From positions 62,001-126,000 of the forward strand of contig FN648554.1 in NCBI GenBank assembly GCA_000310025.1: a stretch of 64,000 nucleotides of DNA, in the 5' to 3' direction. Under the pieces are notes generated by a model, which saw nothing but the letters and a program-made list of their open reading frames with translations, did not search any database and had not been told where the DNA came from. Numbering within the stretch: position 1 is the stretch's first letter; each line of letters begins with the position of its first letter. Made by a program: the position numbers and the translations under genes. Shown in pieces: positions 33,590 through 44,440 of this stretch. The stretch is from Ectocarpus siliculosus. Lineage: Eukaryota; Sar; Phaeophyceae; Ectocarpales; Ectocarpaceae.

Positions 33590-33850
33590 ATGATGCGTAG
33601 GCTGCAGCAGCAGTACCTCCAATACTATAGCGTCGTTGACACAATTACATAAGACAAAAAACAAACATGCAGTTCACGATGTGCATGCATGCTCGAAAAC
33701 CCAAAGCACAAGCGAAAGCTCTACTTCATAAATAAAAAGCTGTGGCCTGCAATACACAATAATAGTAAACAAACCCTGTCCAAATCCCTTCCTACAGCAG
33801 CAGCAGACCTGTACTTGCAACCTTGCCTCAGAATATTTATTATGCAGACC
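33590..33850 (+). repeat. Dispersed repeat, copy 1 (pair with 37.14 kb)
   Basis: GTGCATGCATGCTCGAAAACCC, AAAGCACAAGC, AACCCTGTCC and AGACCTGTACTTGC align with 37,180-37,325 in the same orientation. Non-coding. Confidence 0.65.
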
Positions 33851-34739
33851 AACTAACTAAAACTCCACGGAAAATGTCACGCTTTTACGCTTTACCGACT
33901 AACGCCTGACTTCAAGGAAATATTTCAATAAATGGTTGTGGTATCCATGAAATGTGCATAGTCTAGTGGTACGTCGACTACCGTTTACCTGACCTAGCTG
34001 TGAAAGACAGGCAGGGATATTATGTGCTTGTACTTTAGTGGAACACCGCACAAATGTACGTAAACTCTCTATCGTTTACTGTACTAGGGTACCCGAAAGC
34101 CCCCTCCGCCCCCAATGGGCGGGGGGGCCACAGTTCGAAGAGGGTTGAGAAGATGTTTGGTAGGTATGGAGGACGTGAATGATCGTTTGCGAAGAGAAAG
34201 GAAATATGCCGATACAGATAATGTGGATGATGAAGGTATGCACTTGAGGAGAATATGGATGAGCTGCGCACGTGGCAAGTTTGGTAAAGAAAGCCCGAAG
34301 ATGGCACAGAGAATCTGTTGAGACAGACGTGGCGCTAATTCCAGCTTGACCGGGTAGGAGCACGGTGCGCTCGTAATGGGAGGAATGAAGGATGAAGAAC
34401 GTGAAAGAAGTAGTTGGTATGATGATGTGTAGCAGAAGACGCAGTTCTCTGTCGCACCGACTCCCATTGCACACGCAGGTATATTGATTGGTACATACGG
34501 AACTTTCAGATCGAAAACGGAGATCAGATCCATAAGTGAAGGTGAGCCCGCGCTCGTATGAAGCGATGTCTGATGTGGCATGGTGCGAAATTCAACGAAA
34601 CATTCCAACCGAACAAACACGGCCGCCTGCGGAAGGGATATGATCAAAAAGTTAGCATGCCCATACGCCAGAAGCAGGTTTGGAATGATACTGCAAAGAT
34701 CAATGAAACGTATATGAATATACGAGATAAAAATCCTGA
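33851..34739. other. No gene seen; GC palindrome near 34.1 kb
   Basis: A boundary-like GCCCCCTCCGCCCCCAATGG...GGGGGGGCC lies at 34,100-34,132. The minus-strand frame reading through 34,084-34,806 is long but hydrophobic and low in complexity, and overlaps three other frames; no domain recognised. Confidence 0.35.
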
Positions 34740-35270
34740 ATTGACTTGAAAGCATGGGATACTCAGCCAGCACAAACCGAGCATTCCGGAAGCGCGAAGG
34801 TTCCAACCTTTACTCAGGGAGGCATACCGAAAGCTTAATCGCAGACAGTGCACGAGGACGAAGGCGAAGAATTCCCGTGTTTGCTGCCGAAGAGACGATA
34901 GAAAATATAAAAGATGAACGTGGAAAACTCGGTAAGCACGAACCGAGCATTCCGAGAGCGCACAGGGCCCAACGTATACTCAGGAAGGCATACCGAAAGC
35001 TTACTCGTAAAGACAAGTGTCCGAGTCCGAAGGCGACCCGCATGAGAAGTGGCGTGACTGTTGCCTAAGAGACCATAGAAAATATATAAGATGAACTGGA
35101 ATTCTCGGCGAGGACGAACCGAGCATTCCGAAAGCACAAAAGGGTCCAACGTATACATACCCAAAGGCTAAACTTAATCGAAGGCAGTGTCCGAGGACGG
35201 ATTGGTGTGGCTGTTGCCGAAGAGGTACGATAGAAAAATGGACATGTCGAAATGCAAAAAGCCCCGTTTC
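34740..35270. repeat. Three tandem copies of a 166-176 bp unit
   Basis: CCGAGCATTCCG starts at 34,777, 34,943 and 35,119. Each unit also has GGCATACCGAAAGCTTA or a relative, TGTCCGAG, and CGATAGAAAATATA. Frames run through the array on both strands because the unit length shifts frame, so a coding role is unlikely. Confidence 0.85.
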
Positions 35271-35412
35271 TGTCGCACCTACAGAAGAAATGAAGACGGG
35301 TGGAAGTAGGTGGCGCGCTCCACGGATGAAACGGAAACAACAGGAAGGCAGCCAGGCAACGAAGATACGCACGCGCAATGTAGAGACCAAAACATAAAAA
35401 AACTACTATATT

Positions 35413-35843
35413 TTACCGATAGGAAGCAGGCGTTGAGGACGGAAACAGAAAAGGAAGCAGAAGGTGCATACTTGTACAGGTCAGCGAGTTGAAACCAACG
35501 TTGTTCACCGTGGCGTGCCCATCGCGATTAATTCTGTCGTGAGTAGTTAAAATAATCATGTCATCTGACCTACGAACTCGGGAAAGACCGACGTACAAGG
35601 ACCGGGAGCGAGAGGATCCAGCGTGAGGTCCAAGCAAGTACGGTCAAGGGTTTGTCCTTGGGCACGGTGGACGGTGACGCCAATACACAAGCGCACAGGG
35701 AATTGGACCCTCTTTGCAGCTACTCCTTGCAAGGTGACGAAACTGAAGCAATACGTGGAAGCAAGTGCATGGTTCCGTGGTCGTCCAAGGTTTGGCCCTG
35801 TAGAACATGTGGCTAATGTCCAACACAACGAATTTCGTACCAT
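35413..35843 (-). pseudogene. PIF1-family helicase C-terminal fragment, probable Helitron remnant
   Basis: The minus strand carries FPVRLCIGVTVHRAQGQTLDRTCLDL (about 35,640-35,700), helicase motif V of PIF1 proteins, where GxTVHxAQGxT precedes the conserved LDL. About 40 bp further on, in another frame, is SLYVGLSRVRRSDDMIILT, motif VI with its LSR arginine finger. The change of frame between them shows a +1/-1 indel, so the gene is broken. Motifs I-IV were not found upstream; the adjoining 35.86-37.0 kb is a direct-repeat pair. PIF1 helicases of this kind occur both as host genes and as the helicase half of Helitron Rep/Hel proteins. The broken state and repeat context favour a Helitron. Confidence 0.7.
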
Positions 35844-35854
35844 TGGTCAGATCG

Positions 35855-37020
35855 TGCTGTGTGTAGTCAGTTGCTGTACAACTGCTGTACTGTACGCTGC
35901 TTCGTATGTCCTGACCGCAACTACTGCTGACAGACCCCCTCCAGTGTATTTCTCCTGGACTGCCGTTTTGTCCGACGCGTTATGCAGTGAGGGCGCTCCT
36001 GGAATCATATCATGGCGTCTATACATGATGGGCACGGTACTCGTATGTCCGCCAAAGACTCAACCCAGTCATAAAACCACACACTCATATCCGCCAAGAC
36101 TCCACCCGGTTGAGTTACACAACATCATGTTCGTACAGCAGTGGTCTATTTTGCTGGATGCATATGCTACCATCTTTGCCACAACATAGCACACCGTGTG
36201 TACTCGCCTGCGTACGTCGTCTTCGTCGGAATAGTGAGGTGTCTTCGATCGGTGGCGGAGACCATAGTAGTATCACACAGGGTGATGTTAAAACGATTAA
36301 TGGTGGTCGATGGCAGGCGTGTGTATGTGTGTACCTGTCATAGCTTCCCGCGAGACTGTCGGGAACGTTATGCGGAGACCGGAGAACGATGTTGACGTTC
36401 GTTCGAAATTTCGAAATTTCCAGTTGTTCTCGGGCGGTGTGGTTGTGGTTTACTGGATGTGGAGGGCACGATCTTCACCCACCCTTGCTACAAGTTCCCA
36501 CATACCTTGTGTACTCGTGCCCTTGTCAATTGTCGCGTGAGGCCTCCTGTACGAACCTACCATAGTGGGCACATGCTGTACGCAGTGTACCCTGCATGCC
36601 GGGAGTGTGCTGGTGCTGTACAAAGGGTGCGTTTCCCCGTGTTGGTATTCTCACACGCGTTCTCGCCATCCAGGCGCTGCCAAAGCTGAGGGAATGGTTG
36701 GAGTCTATCATGAAGACGCATACGCGGCTGTACCGTATCGTGCTGTGTGTAGTCAATTGCTGTACAACTGCTGTACAGTACTGTTGCTGCTTAGACCACA
36801 GGCATTTGCATGTCCTGACCGCAACTACTGCTGACAGACCTCCAGTGTATATCTCGTGCATTGCCGTTCTCGCCGACGCGTTATGCAGTGAGGGCGCTCC
36901 TGGAATCATGCCATGGCGTCTAACATGGTGGGCATGGTACTCATATATCCGCCAAAGACTCAACGCAGTCACACAACAACAAACTCACACCCGCCAAGAC
37001 TCCACCCAGCTACACAAAAC
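35855..37020. repeat. Pair of about 270-bp direct repeats
   Basis: 35,855-36,110 and 36,738-37,015 align closely: ATCGTGCTGTGTGTAGTCA, CTGACCGCAACTACTGCTGA, GACGCGTTATGCAGTGAGGG, CGCTCCTGGAATCAT and CCGCCAAGACTCCACCC. The spacing is about 890 bp. The first copy begins where the PIF1 fragment ends. Possibly terminal repeats of a short element or a local duplication. Confidence 0.85.
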
Positions 37021-37139
37021 AGCAAAAACAACGTGAATTGTTTTCTTGATATATTACGTACCAGTCTATTTTGAAGAAAAATGACGGCCGACGACGTTCT
37101 GCGAAGTAATCAATTAATATGATAAGGTAGAAGAGTTAA

Positions 37140-37340
37140 GGCTACGGCAGCACCTTCAATACGACAATGTACATCATCGTTGGCAGTATTGCAGAAGACA
37201 AACAAACTTGCGGTTCCGTGAGAAGTGCATGCATGTTCGAAAACCCAAAGCACAAGCCAGCTTTGGCGTACCACAACAATAAAAAAAGTAACCCTGTTCC
37301 TCAGTAGACCTCTGTACTTGCCACTTGGAGGGTGTGTGTG
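37140..37340 (+). repeat. Dispersed repeat, copy 2 (pair with 33.6 kb)
   Basis: Second copy of the 33,590-33,850 repeat, with GTGCATGCATGTTCGAAAAC and AGACCTCTGTACTTGCCA. Confidence 0.65.
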
Positions 37341-37654
37341 TATTTCAGACATATATACATACGTCGCCGTGTGCACGCGTACGTGAAGATACACGGTGCA
37401 CGTGAGGACCTCAAAGTAATTACTTCAGTTAGCGTTGCTTACGCCAGAGAAGGTGACGACAGCAGTCTGTCGATATCGAGTTGACACCACGCGGCACAGT
37501 AACAATAAAATCCGCCGTCGGTGCTACATATGTAACAACGTGGTCAGTCATGGTTGACGAGTTGACGTTCTCCAAAATCTCGTCCAATGAGCTGCGTGAT
37601 TCTTTAGAGGTGACACCCCTTGCGTAGACGTACCCGGATGCAGGGGATTTAGTC

Positions 37655-37940
37655 GTACTTCACGGTGCTGTAACTCGGCTCGCCCCTGGAGTCTCGAGCT
37701 CGCGAGAGGGGCGCGTTGATCGTGAGAGTGGCACGCCCACGTCGGCGAAGACGGCCGAAACAAATGTTTAAACCCCATTTAAAAACAATTAAAACCGATT
37801 TACCGCACCGCAACGTCTAGCTCAATGACTGGAATAGTGCTTTCGTGCATTCACCGGGCTGTAACTCTTCTCGCCTTTGGAGTTTCGAGCTCGCGACAAG
37901 GGGCGCTGTGACCCAGAGACTGGCCCGCTGCAGCGGGCAA
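37655..37940. repeat. Direct repeat of about 75 bp, two copies
   Basis: GCTGTAACTC(G/T)(G/T)CTCGCC, GGAGT(C/T)TCGAGCTCGCGA and GGGGCGC occur at 37,668-37,735 and 37,858-37,925, 190 bp apart. The unit contains the palindrome TCGAGCTCGCGA-like core. Non-coding. Confidence 0.75.
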
Positions 37941-38069
37941 TAGTCCGCGAAAAAATAAGTCTCAAGGCGACCGCGAACTGATGCACCGAAAAACAACGTC
38001 TTGCTTTTAGAGTGCAACAATGGTTGAACTCTTGCGTCTCAGGCTTCCGACATAATTGTAGGTAAGTCT

Positions 38070-38700
38070 ATGCTTGCAGGATGGTCGACGTGTCGTGACA
38101 CATTTCTTACTTTTAGTATGAGACAAAACAAAAAAAATCGTAGCTCGACATTTTGTTTTGGCTACGCAGCAGTATGGACCAGGCACCGGAGAAGGTTAAC
38201 GTTCAGTCACGCGCAACCACATGATAAAGGCCGACACGCGTAGCAAATGATTGACAGCACGGAGCATAGACGCGCAGCACGCGTCAGCCGTACCTGTAGA
38301 CCTACCGCAAGCCATTAGGGGGTAGCGCAGCTTTGGTAGCACGCATGTATGTATCCACACCACGCTGTTTTACGCTGCAGCAGCACGCACAGCAACAGAC
38401 ACATACGTTCAATCACGCACAGAGAAGGTCGACACACGTCGCAACTGATTGACAGCATAGAATAGACGCGCAGCACGAGTCGGCCGTACGTGATTTCGCC
38501 AACTGCAGCACAGTGCTCAGTATGGAGTAGCAGGTGTCGGGACGACACGCACAGCATTCGACACGCCCCGAATTCAATGCTGGGCTGGTTGTTCATTTTT
38601 TCTTTTGCCCTTTTTTTCCGCACGATGTCCATATGTCCACAGCGTTTGTCCAGAGCTCCCTGCGTTGTTCGTTTGCGTGTATGTCCATCGCAAGTATCCA
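38070..38700 (+). repeat. Dispersed repeat family D, copy 4 (longest)
   Basis: Longest copy. It matches the reverse of 2,056-2,640, and parts match 6,622-6,742 and 16,595-16,745. Internally the segment GTTCA(G/A)TCACGC...CGACACACGTCGCAACTGATTGACAGCA appears twice (38,195 and 38,408), so the unit is itself partly tandem. Confidence 0.7.
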
Positions 38701-38974
38701 ACAGTGTTCACTACTCGGGAGTATATGGTTGATAGGTGTACATTTTAGGGTTGTAGTCCATGCACACAAAATACTTACTCTTATTTCGGCCCCTTACCGT
38801 GGGGGCCACGGTGTTGTTATATGCTTGAAGTATATTTGTTGTAATATCTTTACAGTTCGTTCTTCTCTTCCAACAGAACAGTAGTATGTGCTTCATCAAG
38901 TTGAAATCGTTGCTATCACCAAAATCTTGCACGAAATAATACGTAGATGGGTCGACCATTGCCGCACCGAACGA

Positions 38975-39140
38975 AGGATTGGCCGCCCATCGGCTGCTCA
39001 CGGGTTGCCCATGGGCAAGCCCATGAGCGGCCCATATGGGCTGCCCGCGGGTATGTATGCCCATGCCCATGGGTCACCCATGGGTCACCCATGGGCACTT
39101 TCTTGCCCATGGATCACCCATGGGAGTCCCATGGGTCGTT
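38975..39140. repeat. 11-bp CATGG-type repeat array 2
   Basis: Units of GGGTCACCCAT and GCCCATGGGCA type follow at 11-bp steps, clearest at 39,060-39,140. Similar to 17,100-17,232. Confidence 0.8.
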
Positions 39141-39243
39141 TGGGAAAACTGTACAAAGTATGGGAGACCCCTTTTGGTGGGACAGTTGGCTGGTGACCAC
39201 GGAAGGCTCCCGCGTCAGTTGGACCAGTACGGACATTAGAAGG

Positions 39244-40534
39244 TACAGTAGTGGTCCCGGTATAGTGGCATGTAGTGGCAAGAGAAAAACATGCCACACT
39301 TCAGGGCAATGCCACTATTCGATATAGTGGCAACAATGCCGCAATTGAGCAGTCAATAGTGGAATGCCACTATTGTCAATAGTAGCATTGTTGCCACTAT
39401 ATCGGATGCTTACCCTACGGACAGTTATTCCTTGGATCTTCACTCGTATTAGTATTGGTGTTTACGCTGATTTGACTCTTTGCAGGAGATCCTCGGCTAT
39501 GTGTGTGCCTTTCGAGATCACTTTCTCTCTCTCTCGGCCCGTCTCTCTTTGTCTCTACCCTGTGTGACACACGTGATTAATCACGATTAATAGCTTTGCC
39601 CAGGAGCACACAAACTCGGTATTCTCTCACTGTATAACACGAATAACTGGCGCTCCGCATTGCACAGGGTAAGCAAGTTGCCTTGTGTATGTACCTAGGG
39701 TCCCTCTTTTATTGTGTGCACAAGTGTCCGCGTGAAAACGCAGGCGTCTGCCCATCACGTGTGCATTGACACTTGATCGTCCTTGTGGCAACGAGGCCAT
39801 CGGCGATCGCACCCTACCTTTGTGTGTGGGCGGACGGCAGAAGCAAAGTTACTGGCTACGCATGATGGGGTTCATCACAAGCAAAACATCCATGTACGCG
39901 AAACCAACTGGAGCAACCAAGTTGAAAACGCCGTACACTCCCCACTCCGCATCAATCCCAACCGTCACGATGGTTTGCACCTGTAGCCCTCAACCGGCCA
40001 ATACCACAACACTATGACTGGGCAAGCGCTCTGATGTCCAACTGCCGTGCCGGTCTAGCGGCATGTGCTGCGAAGAATGCCATCTTTGCATTACGGAGGA
40101 AATGCCCGGTCTCGCCAACGCTGCACGACTCCGCGTACTCTTGTAGAGGACCAAGAAGCCCAGACAGTTCCGCGAACGATAGCGGCGCCTTCATCCTTCC
40201 ACCTCCCGCACTCTATGAATCTTCGGTGTTGTCTAGCTCTACCTCGCGTCAGTAAAGGTGTCGTCTTTGACGCACACGTTGCCAACCTTAACCTTGCACA
40301 AGAAAATCTCCCTTGCGTCTTCGGACAGAGCTTACTGTGACGAACAGGGAGGCTCCGGCGTTCTGAATTGCCACTATTGGGGATCAGATGCCCAAAACGC
40401 CACGATTGAGGGCCCCGTTCTCAATAGTGGTACAATGCCACTATATCGGGTTGAGTTTGTGACAAGAGTTATTGATGCCACTATTCAGGGTATTTCACTG
40501 TTCAGGTTGCCACTATATCGGGACCACTACTGTA
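39244..40534. mobile_element. Tc1/mariner-like inverted-repeat element, 1,287 bp plus TA duplication
   Basis: Terminal inverted repeats of 25 bp with one mismatch (39,246-39,270 and 40,508-40,532) begin CAGTAGTGGTCCCG and end TAGTGGCA. A TA dinucleotide stands immediately outside each end (39,244-39,245 and 40,533-40,534), the target duplication of Tc1/mariner elements. Near the left end lies a hairpin GATATAGTGGCAACAATGC / GCATTGTTGCCACTATATC (about 39,319-39,403); further TGCCACTAT motifs lie at 40,370-40,500. No transposase with a DDD/DDE pattern was recognised, although the length equals that of autonomous mariners. It is probably a non-autonomous or heavily decayed copy. Confidence 0.75.
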
Positions 40535-41207
40535 CTGAGCGGAGAACGGAACGGTTTTAAATGTCAAGACAGCAACAACAACAACATCCCGTCGATCAGC
40601 ATCGGGATGGATAATTATCTGTTTGTGCGATTTTCCAGCGAACGAACGGAAAAAATATCTGCTTTTGATTTTGTGGGGTTGTCGGCGAGCCTCCGGTTTC
40701 GAACGGTCGGTGTGGTAGCCTAGGCTCGGGTTGCTTGTGCCGGCGAGTCCTACCGTCCGCCCTCCGGATCTACGGTACACCGCTTTAGTTCCCTGCAGCT
40801 GACTACTGCACGTAAGCTCCGTCCTGATAGTTCAGCCTTGCCCTGACCCTACGCGAGAGGCGTCACTCTACCAAGTAGACGACTTTTTCATCATTTCATC
40901 ATCCAGTCTCAGTCGGTGATTTCCATCCATCTCCGTCGGCCGTAACAAATATGTCGTTCCGCCCGATCGAACGGCACCAATGAGATGGTACACACATGCT
41001 CGTTCCCTAGTTCGTTGGGGTCATACCTGCAGCTGCTGTTGTTGTTGCCGATTCGTGGAGGAGTGTTGAGAGGGGGGGTGATGCGGTGTGGCTGTTGGTG
41101 AATGCGGCAAACAACTTTGCGTTCGATCCTGTGTCGGCGTGACCAATTCTTCTCCTGCCTGTCGTGTAGATCTTTTATATTTCTGTTGTTGTCATCACAT
41201 TAAAATG
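40535..41207. other. No gene seen
   Basis: No supportable gene or repeat. Confidence 0.4.
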
Positions 41208-42240
41208 AAAGTTTGTTGTCGAAGACCGAATAAACTGTAGTTTATTGTGCACGGAAGAATTCGGAACATCTCCCAGATCTACGATTGTATTTGGGTTCTT
41301 GTTGTGCCGCCCCGGAGGCGTGTTGGTTGGGTTGTCTTGGTTTGGTTTTCTGGGGTCTTACAAAGAGGAAGTCTCACGGAGTTCTCATTCTGCTGCCTCG
41401 CTGCTCCTGCAGCAAGAGTTTGATAGACGCGTGTCTACTGGACCAAGGGTCACGTGTTGAGGAATGCACAGTGTGTAACACGCAGCCCGCGTCGGAGGGT
41501 CACGCGGGAAGGAGGGCAGCAGCTAGCTACATCGAAGACCCGTAGCTAGCAGAATGTCGTAGACGATGGAACACTCTCGGCTGGAGCGACCAGCCGATGA
41601 TGATGGAAAACGCTCGGCTGGAGCGACCAGCCGTGGAACTAGGGCTACTACCTACTCTGGGGGCTTGACAACCCGCGTGGTATGTGTCTTTGTGTCAAAT
41701 CTCATCAAGGGCTGGCTAGTCACATCTCATCCACCGCCATCGTTATCAATAGACAGCCGCGTCGTCACCGTGTCACCTTGCGCGCGGTGCAACTCCGTTG
41801 TGTGTGATGCTGGAGGTATGCATAGGACGCCGCCACATGAGATCACGCAGTTCGCCCAGTCTGCTCGACAGCAGTCTGCTGTGTGCTCCCATTTGTACTT
41901 CTCGTCTGCCTCCGCCAACGTTCAGTTTCTGCAACCGAGCGGCAGGCGAACAGCAATCGAGGGCTACTACTGCTGTGCCTATATACATACCGGTACATCC
42001 TCATCATGACGCCACCTGTACGGGGACGCTGGTATTCGGCTATCTATGCGCAACTATGCGTAACCGTCTCCACCACCCAACACACTAAACGTGATTGAAC
42101 CAACGCACTACACGTGATTGAACTCCCGGGTGGGAATGTACGTACGCCATGAAAATGAGAAAATAGAAACGGAGTCTTGGGCACGGCTGATGATGCATGA
42201 TACCACCCCCCCATATCTCCCCCGCAATGCCATATAGCAT
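41208..42240 (-). repeat. Duplicated module, copy 2 (inverted)
   Basis: Reverse-orientation copy of 28,806-29,836. It starts with AAAGTTTGTTGTCGAAGACCG and runs to the edge of the satellite array. The segment CTCGGCTGGAGCGACCAGCCG is present twice here (about 41,576 and 41,612) but once in the other copy. That segment forms a 7-bp stem (CGGCTGG/CCAGCCG). Confidence 0.85.
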
Positions 42241-44440
42241 GCAGGCGAAATAATGTCGCTCGAACGGTGCCCTGCTGCTGAGCTCGTGGCTGGCTTCGAC
42301 CATTGCCGGCACCTCAGTAGAAAGTCGGATCCGGGGTGGACAATGAATCCAAAGCAATGTTGAACAACACTAAATTGTCGCTCGAACGGTGCCCTGCTGC
42401 TGAGCGCGGGGCTGGCTTCGGCCGTTGCCGCCACCTCAGCAGGTAGTCGGATTCGGCGTGAACAAAGAATAAAAGCAATGTTAAACAACGATAAATTTTC
42501 GCTCGAACGATGCCCTGCTGCTGAGCCCGTGGCTGGCTTCGACCATTGCCGCCACCTCAGTAGATAGTCGGATCCGGGGTGGACAGCGAATATAATGCAA
42601 CGTTAAACAACAATAAATTGTCGCTCGAACGGTGCCCTGCTGCTGAGCTCGGGTGCGGGCTTCAGCCGTTGCCGCCACCTCAGCAGGTAGTCGGATTCGG
42701 GGTGAACATTGAATACACAGCAATCTAAACCAACAATTAATTGTCCCTCGAACGATGCCCTGCTGCTGAGCTCGGGGCTGGTGTCGACCATTGCTGCCAA
42801 CTCAGAAGGTAGTCGGATCCGGGGTGGACAACGAATAACATGCAATGTCAAACAACAAATTGTCGCTCGAACGGTGCCCCGCTGCTGAGTTCGGGGCTGG
42901 CTTCGGCGGTTGCCGTCACCTCAGCAGGTAGTCGGATCCGGGGTGGACCATGAATAACATACAATGTTAAACAACGATAAATTGTCGAACGGTGCCCTGC
43001 TGCCGAGTTTGGGGCTGGCTTCGGCCGTTGCCGCCACCTCCGCAGATAGTCGGATCTGTGGTGGACAATGAACAAAATGCAATGTTAAACAACAATAAAT
43101 TGTCGCTCGAACGGTGCCCTGCTGCTGAGCTCGGGGCTGGCTTCGGCCGTTGCCGCCACCTCAGCAGGTAGTCGGCTCCGGGGTGCAACGCTAAACTACA
43201 ATAAATTGTCGCTCGAACGGTGCCCTGTTGCTGAACGCCAACTCAGTACGTTAGTCGGATCCGGAGTATATAAATGAAACAAGAACGATATGTGCCTCGA
43301 ACGGTGACCTGTCGCTGCGTTTGCGGCTGGTGGTGGCCACCGGAGTGCAATCACAATTAGATAGACACCATTGTTCAAGAACAGTAAATTGCCGCTCGAA
43401 CGGTTCCCTGTTACTGAGCCGGCGGCTGGCCCCGGCCATCGCCGCCAACTCAGTAGGTAGTCGGATCTGGAGTACCATCACGATTAATAGGAAACAGTAA
43501 CAAAGAAAAATATATTGTTGCTCGAACGGTGCCATGGTACTGAGCCGGCGGATGGCTCTGTCCATCGCCGCCAATTCGGTACGCTAGTCGGATCCTGAGT
43601 GCAATAACCATGACATAGTGTCAAACAATTGTCAGTTGTTGCTCGAATGGTGCCCTGTCGACCGCTGGCCCATGCACCGCTGCACAGCTAGCAGGTAGTC
43701 GGATCCGGAGCGCAACGAACGTCGCTCGAACGATTCCCTGCCAATGAGCCGGGGGCTGGTTTCGGCCATCGCCGAAAACTCAGTAGGTAGTCGGATCCGG
43801 GGTGCATCGAAATAAATATATATCTGAGAAGAGAGGAAAAAAAAAACAAGAAACGTCGCTCGAACGGTGCCCTGTTGCTGAGCTCGGGGGCTGGCTTCGG
43901 CCACCACCGCTTCCTCAGTAGGCACGGATCCGGTCGTCGATAGAACCTGACGCCATGCCTGCTGGAAACTCAGTAGGTAGTAGGGTCCGGAGTGCAATGA
44001 TAGTCGCTCGAACGGTGCCCTGTTGCTGAGTTTGTGGCGGGCTTCGGCTGCCGGCGCCAACTCAGTAGGTCGTCGGATCAGGAGTGCCACAACCGCTCGA
44101 ACTGTGTCCTGTTACGGAGCTCGGGGTGGGTTTCGGCCGCCACCGCCACATCAGTAGGTAAAATATCTATACAGTATATATAAATCGAACATTCAAACGC
44201 TCGAACGGTGCCCGGCCGCTGAGTTTGGGATTGGCCCTAGCCGCTGCTGCAAAGTCAGCGGTAGTCGCAAAGTCCGCCGGTGGTTGGATCCGGAGTGTCA
44301 AATATACAAAAAAATATATAAAATCATGTCGGTTCTCACGAGCTGACGCCGCCATTGACACATGAAAACAAGCATACCAATGTATATACCCGGAAACTCG
44401 CTCGAACGGTGCCCTGTTGCCGATCGCTACGCTCATGCAA
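42240..44440 (-). repeat. CGAACGGTGCCC satellite, tandem array of about 19 units
   Basis: CGCTCGAACGGTGCCCTG recurs about 19 times at roughly 85-150 bp (mostly 110-125 bp). Each unit then reads TGCTGAGC...GGCTGGCTTCGGCC...GCCGCC...CTCAG(T/C)AGGTAGTCGGATCCGG, followed by a variable A/T-rich spacer with AATAAATTG in the left half. Units are most alike at 42.25-43.2 kb and drift to the right. Frames read through on the minus strand, but the period is not a multiple of three, so I treat them as non-coding. The core can fold as a hairpin with a TTCG loop. Confidence 0.92.

Noticed and set aside
34084-34806. 240-codon minus-strand hydrophobic frame as a membrane protein
   Set aside because: Overlaps several equally long frames, runs into the GC palindrome, and has no regular hydrophobic segments or known motif.
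42085-43574. Series of minus-strand frames with similar peptide repeats
   Set aside because: They are readings of the 120-bp satellite; unit lengths are not multiples of three and indels shift frames, so no repeated protein is likely.
42240-44440. Possible CRISPR array
   Set aside because: Units are about 120 bp, diverged, with related spacers and in a eukaryotic, transposon-rich context.
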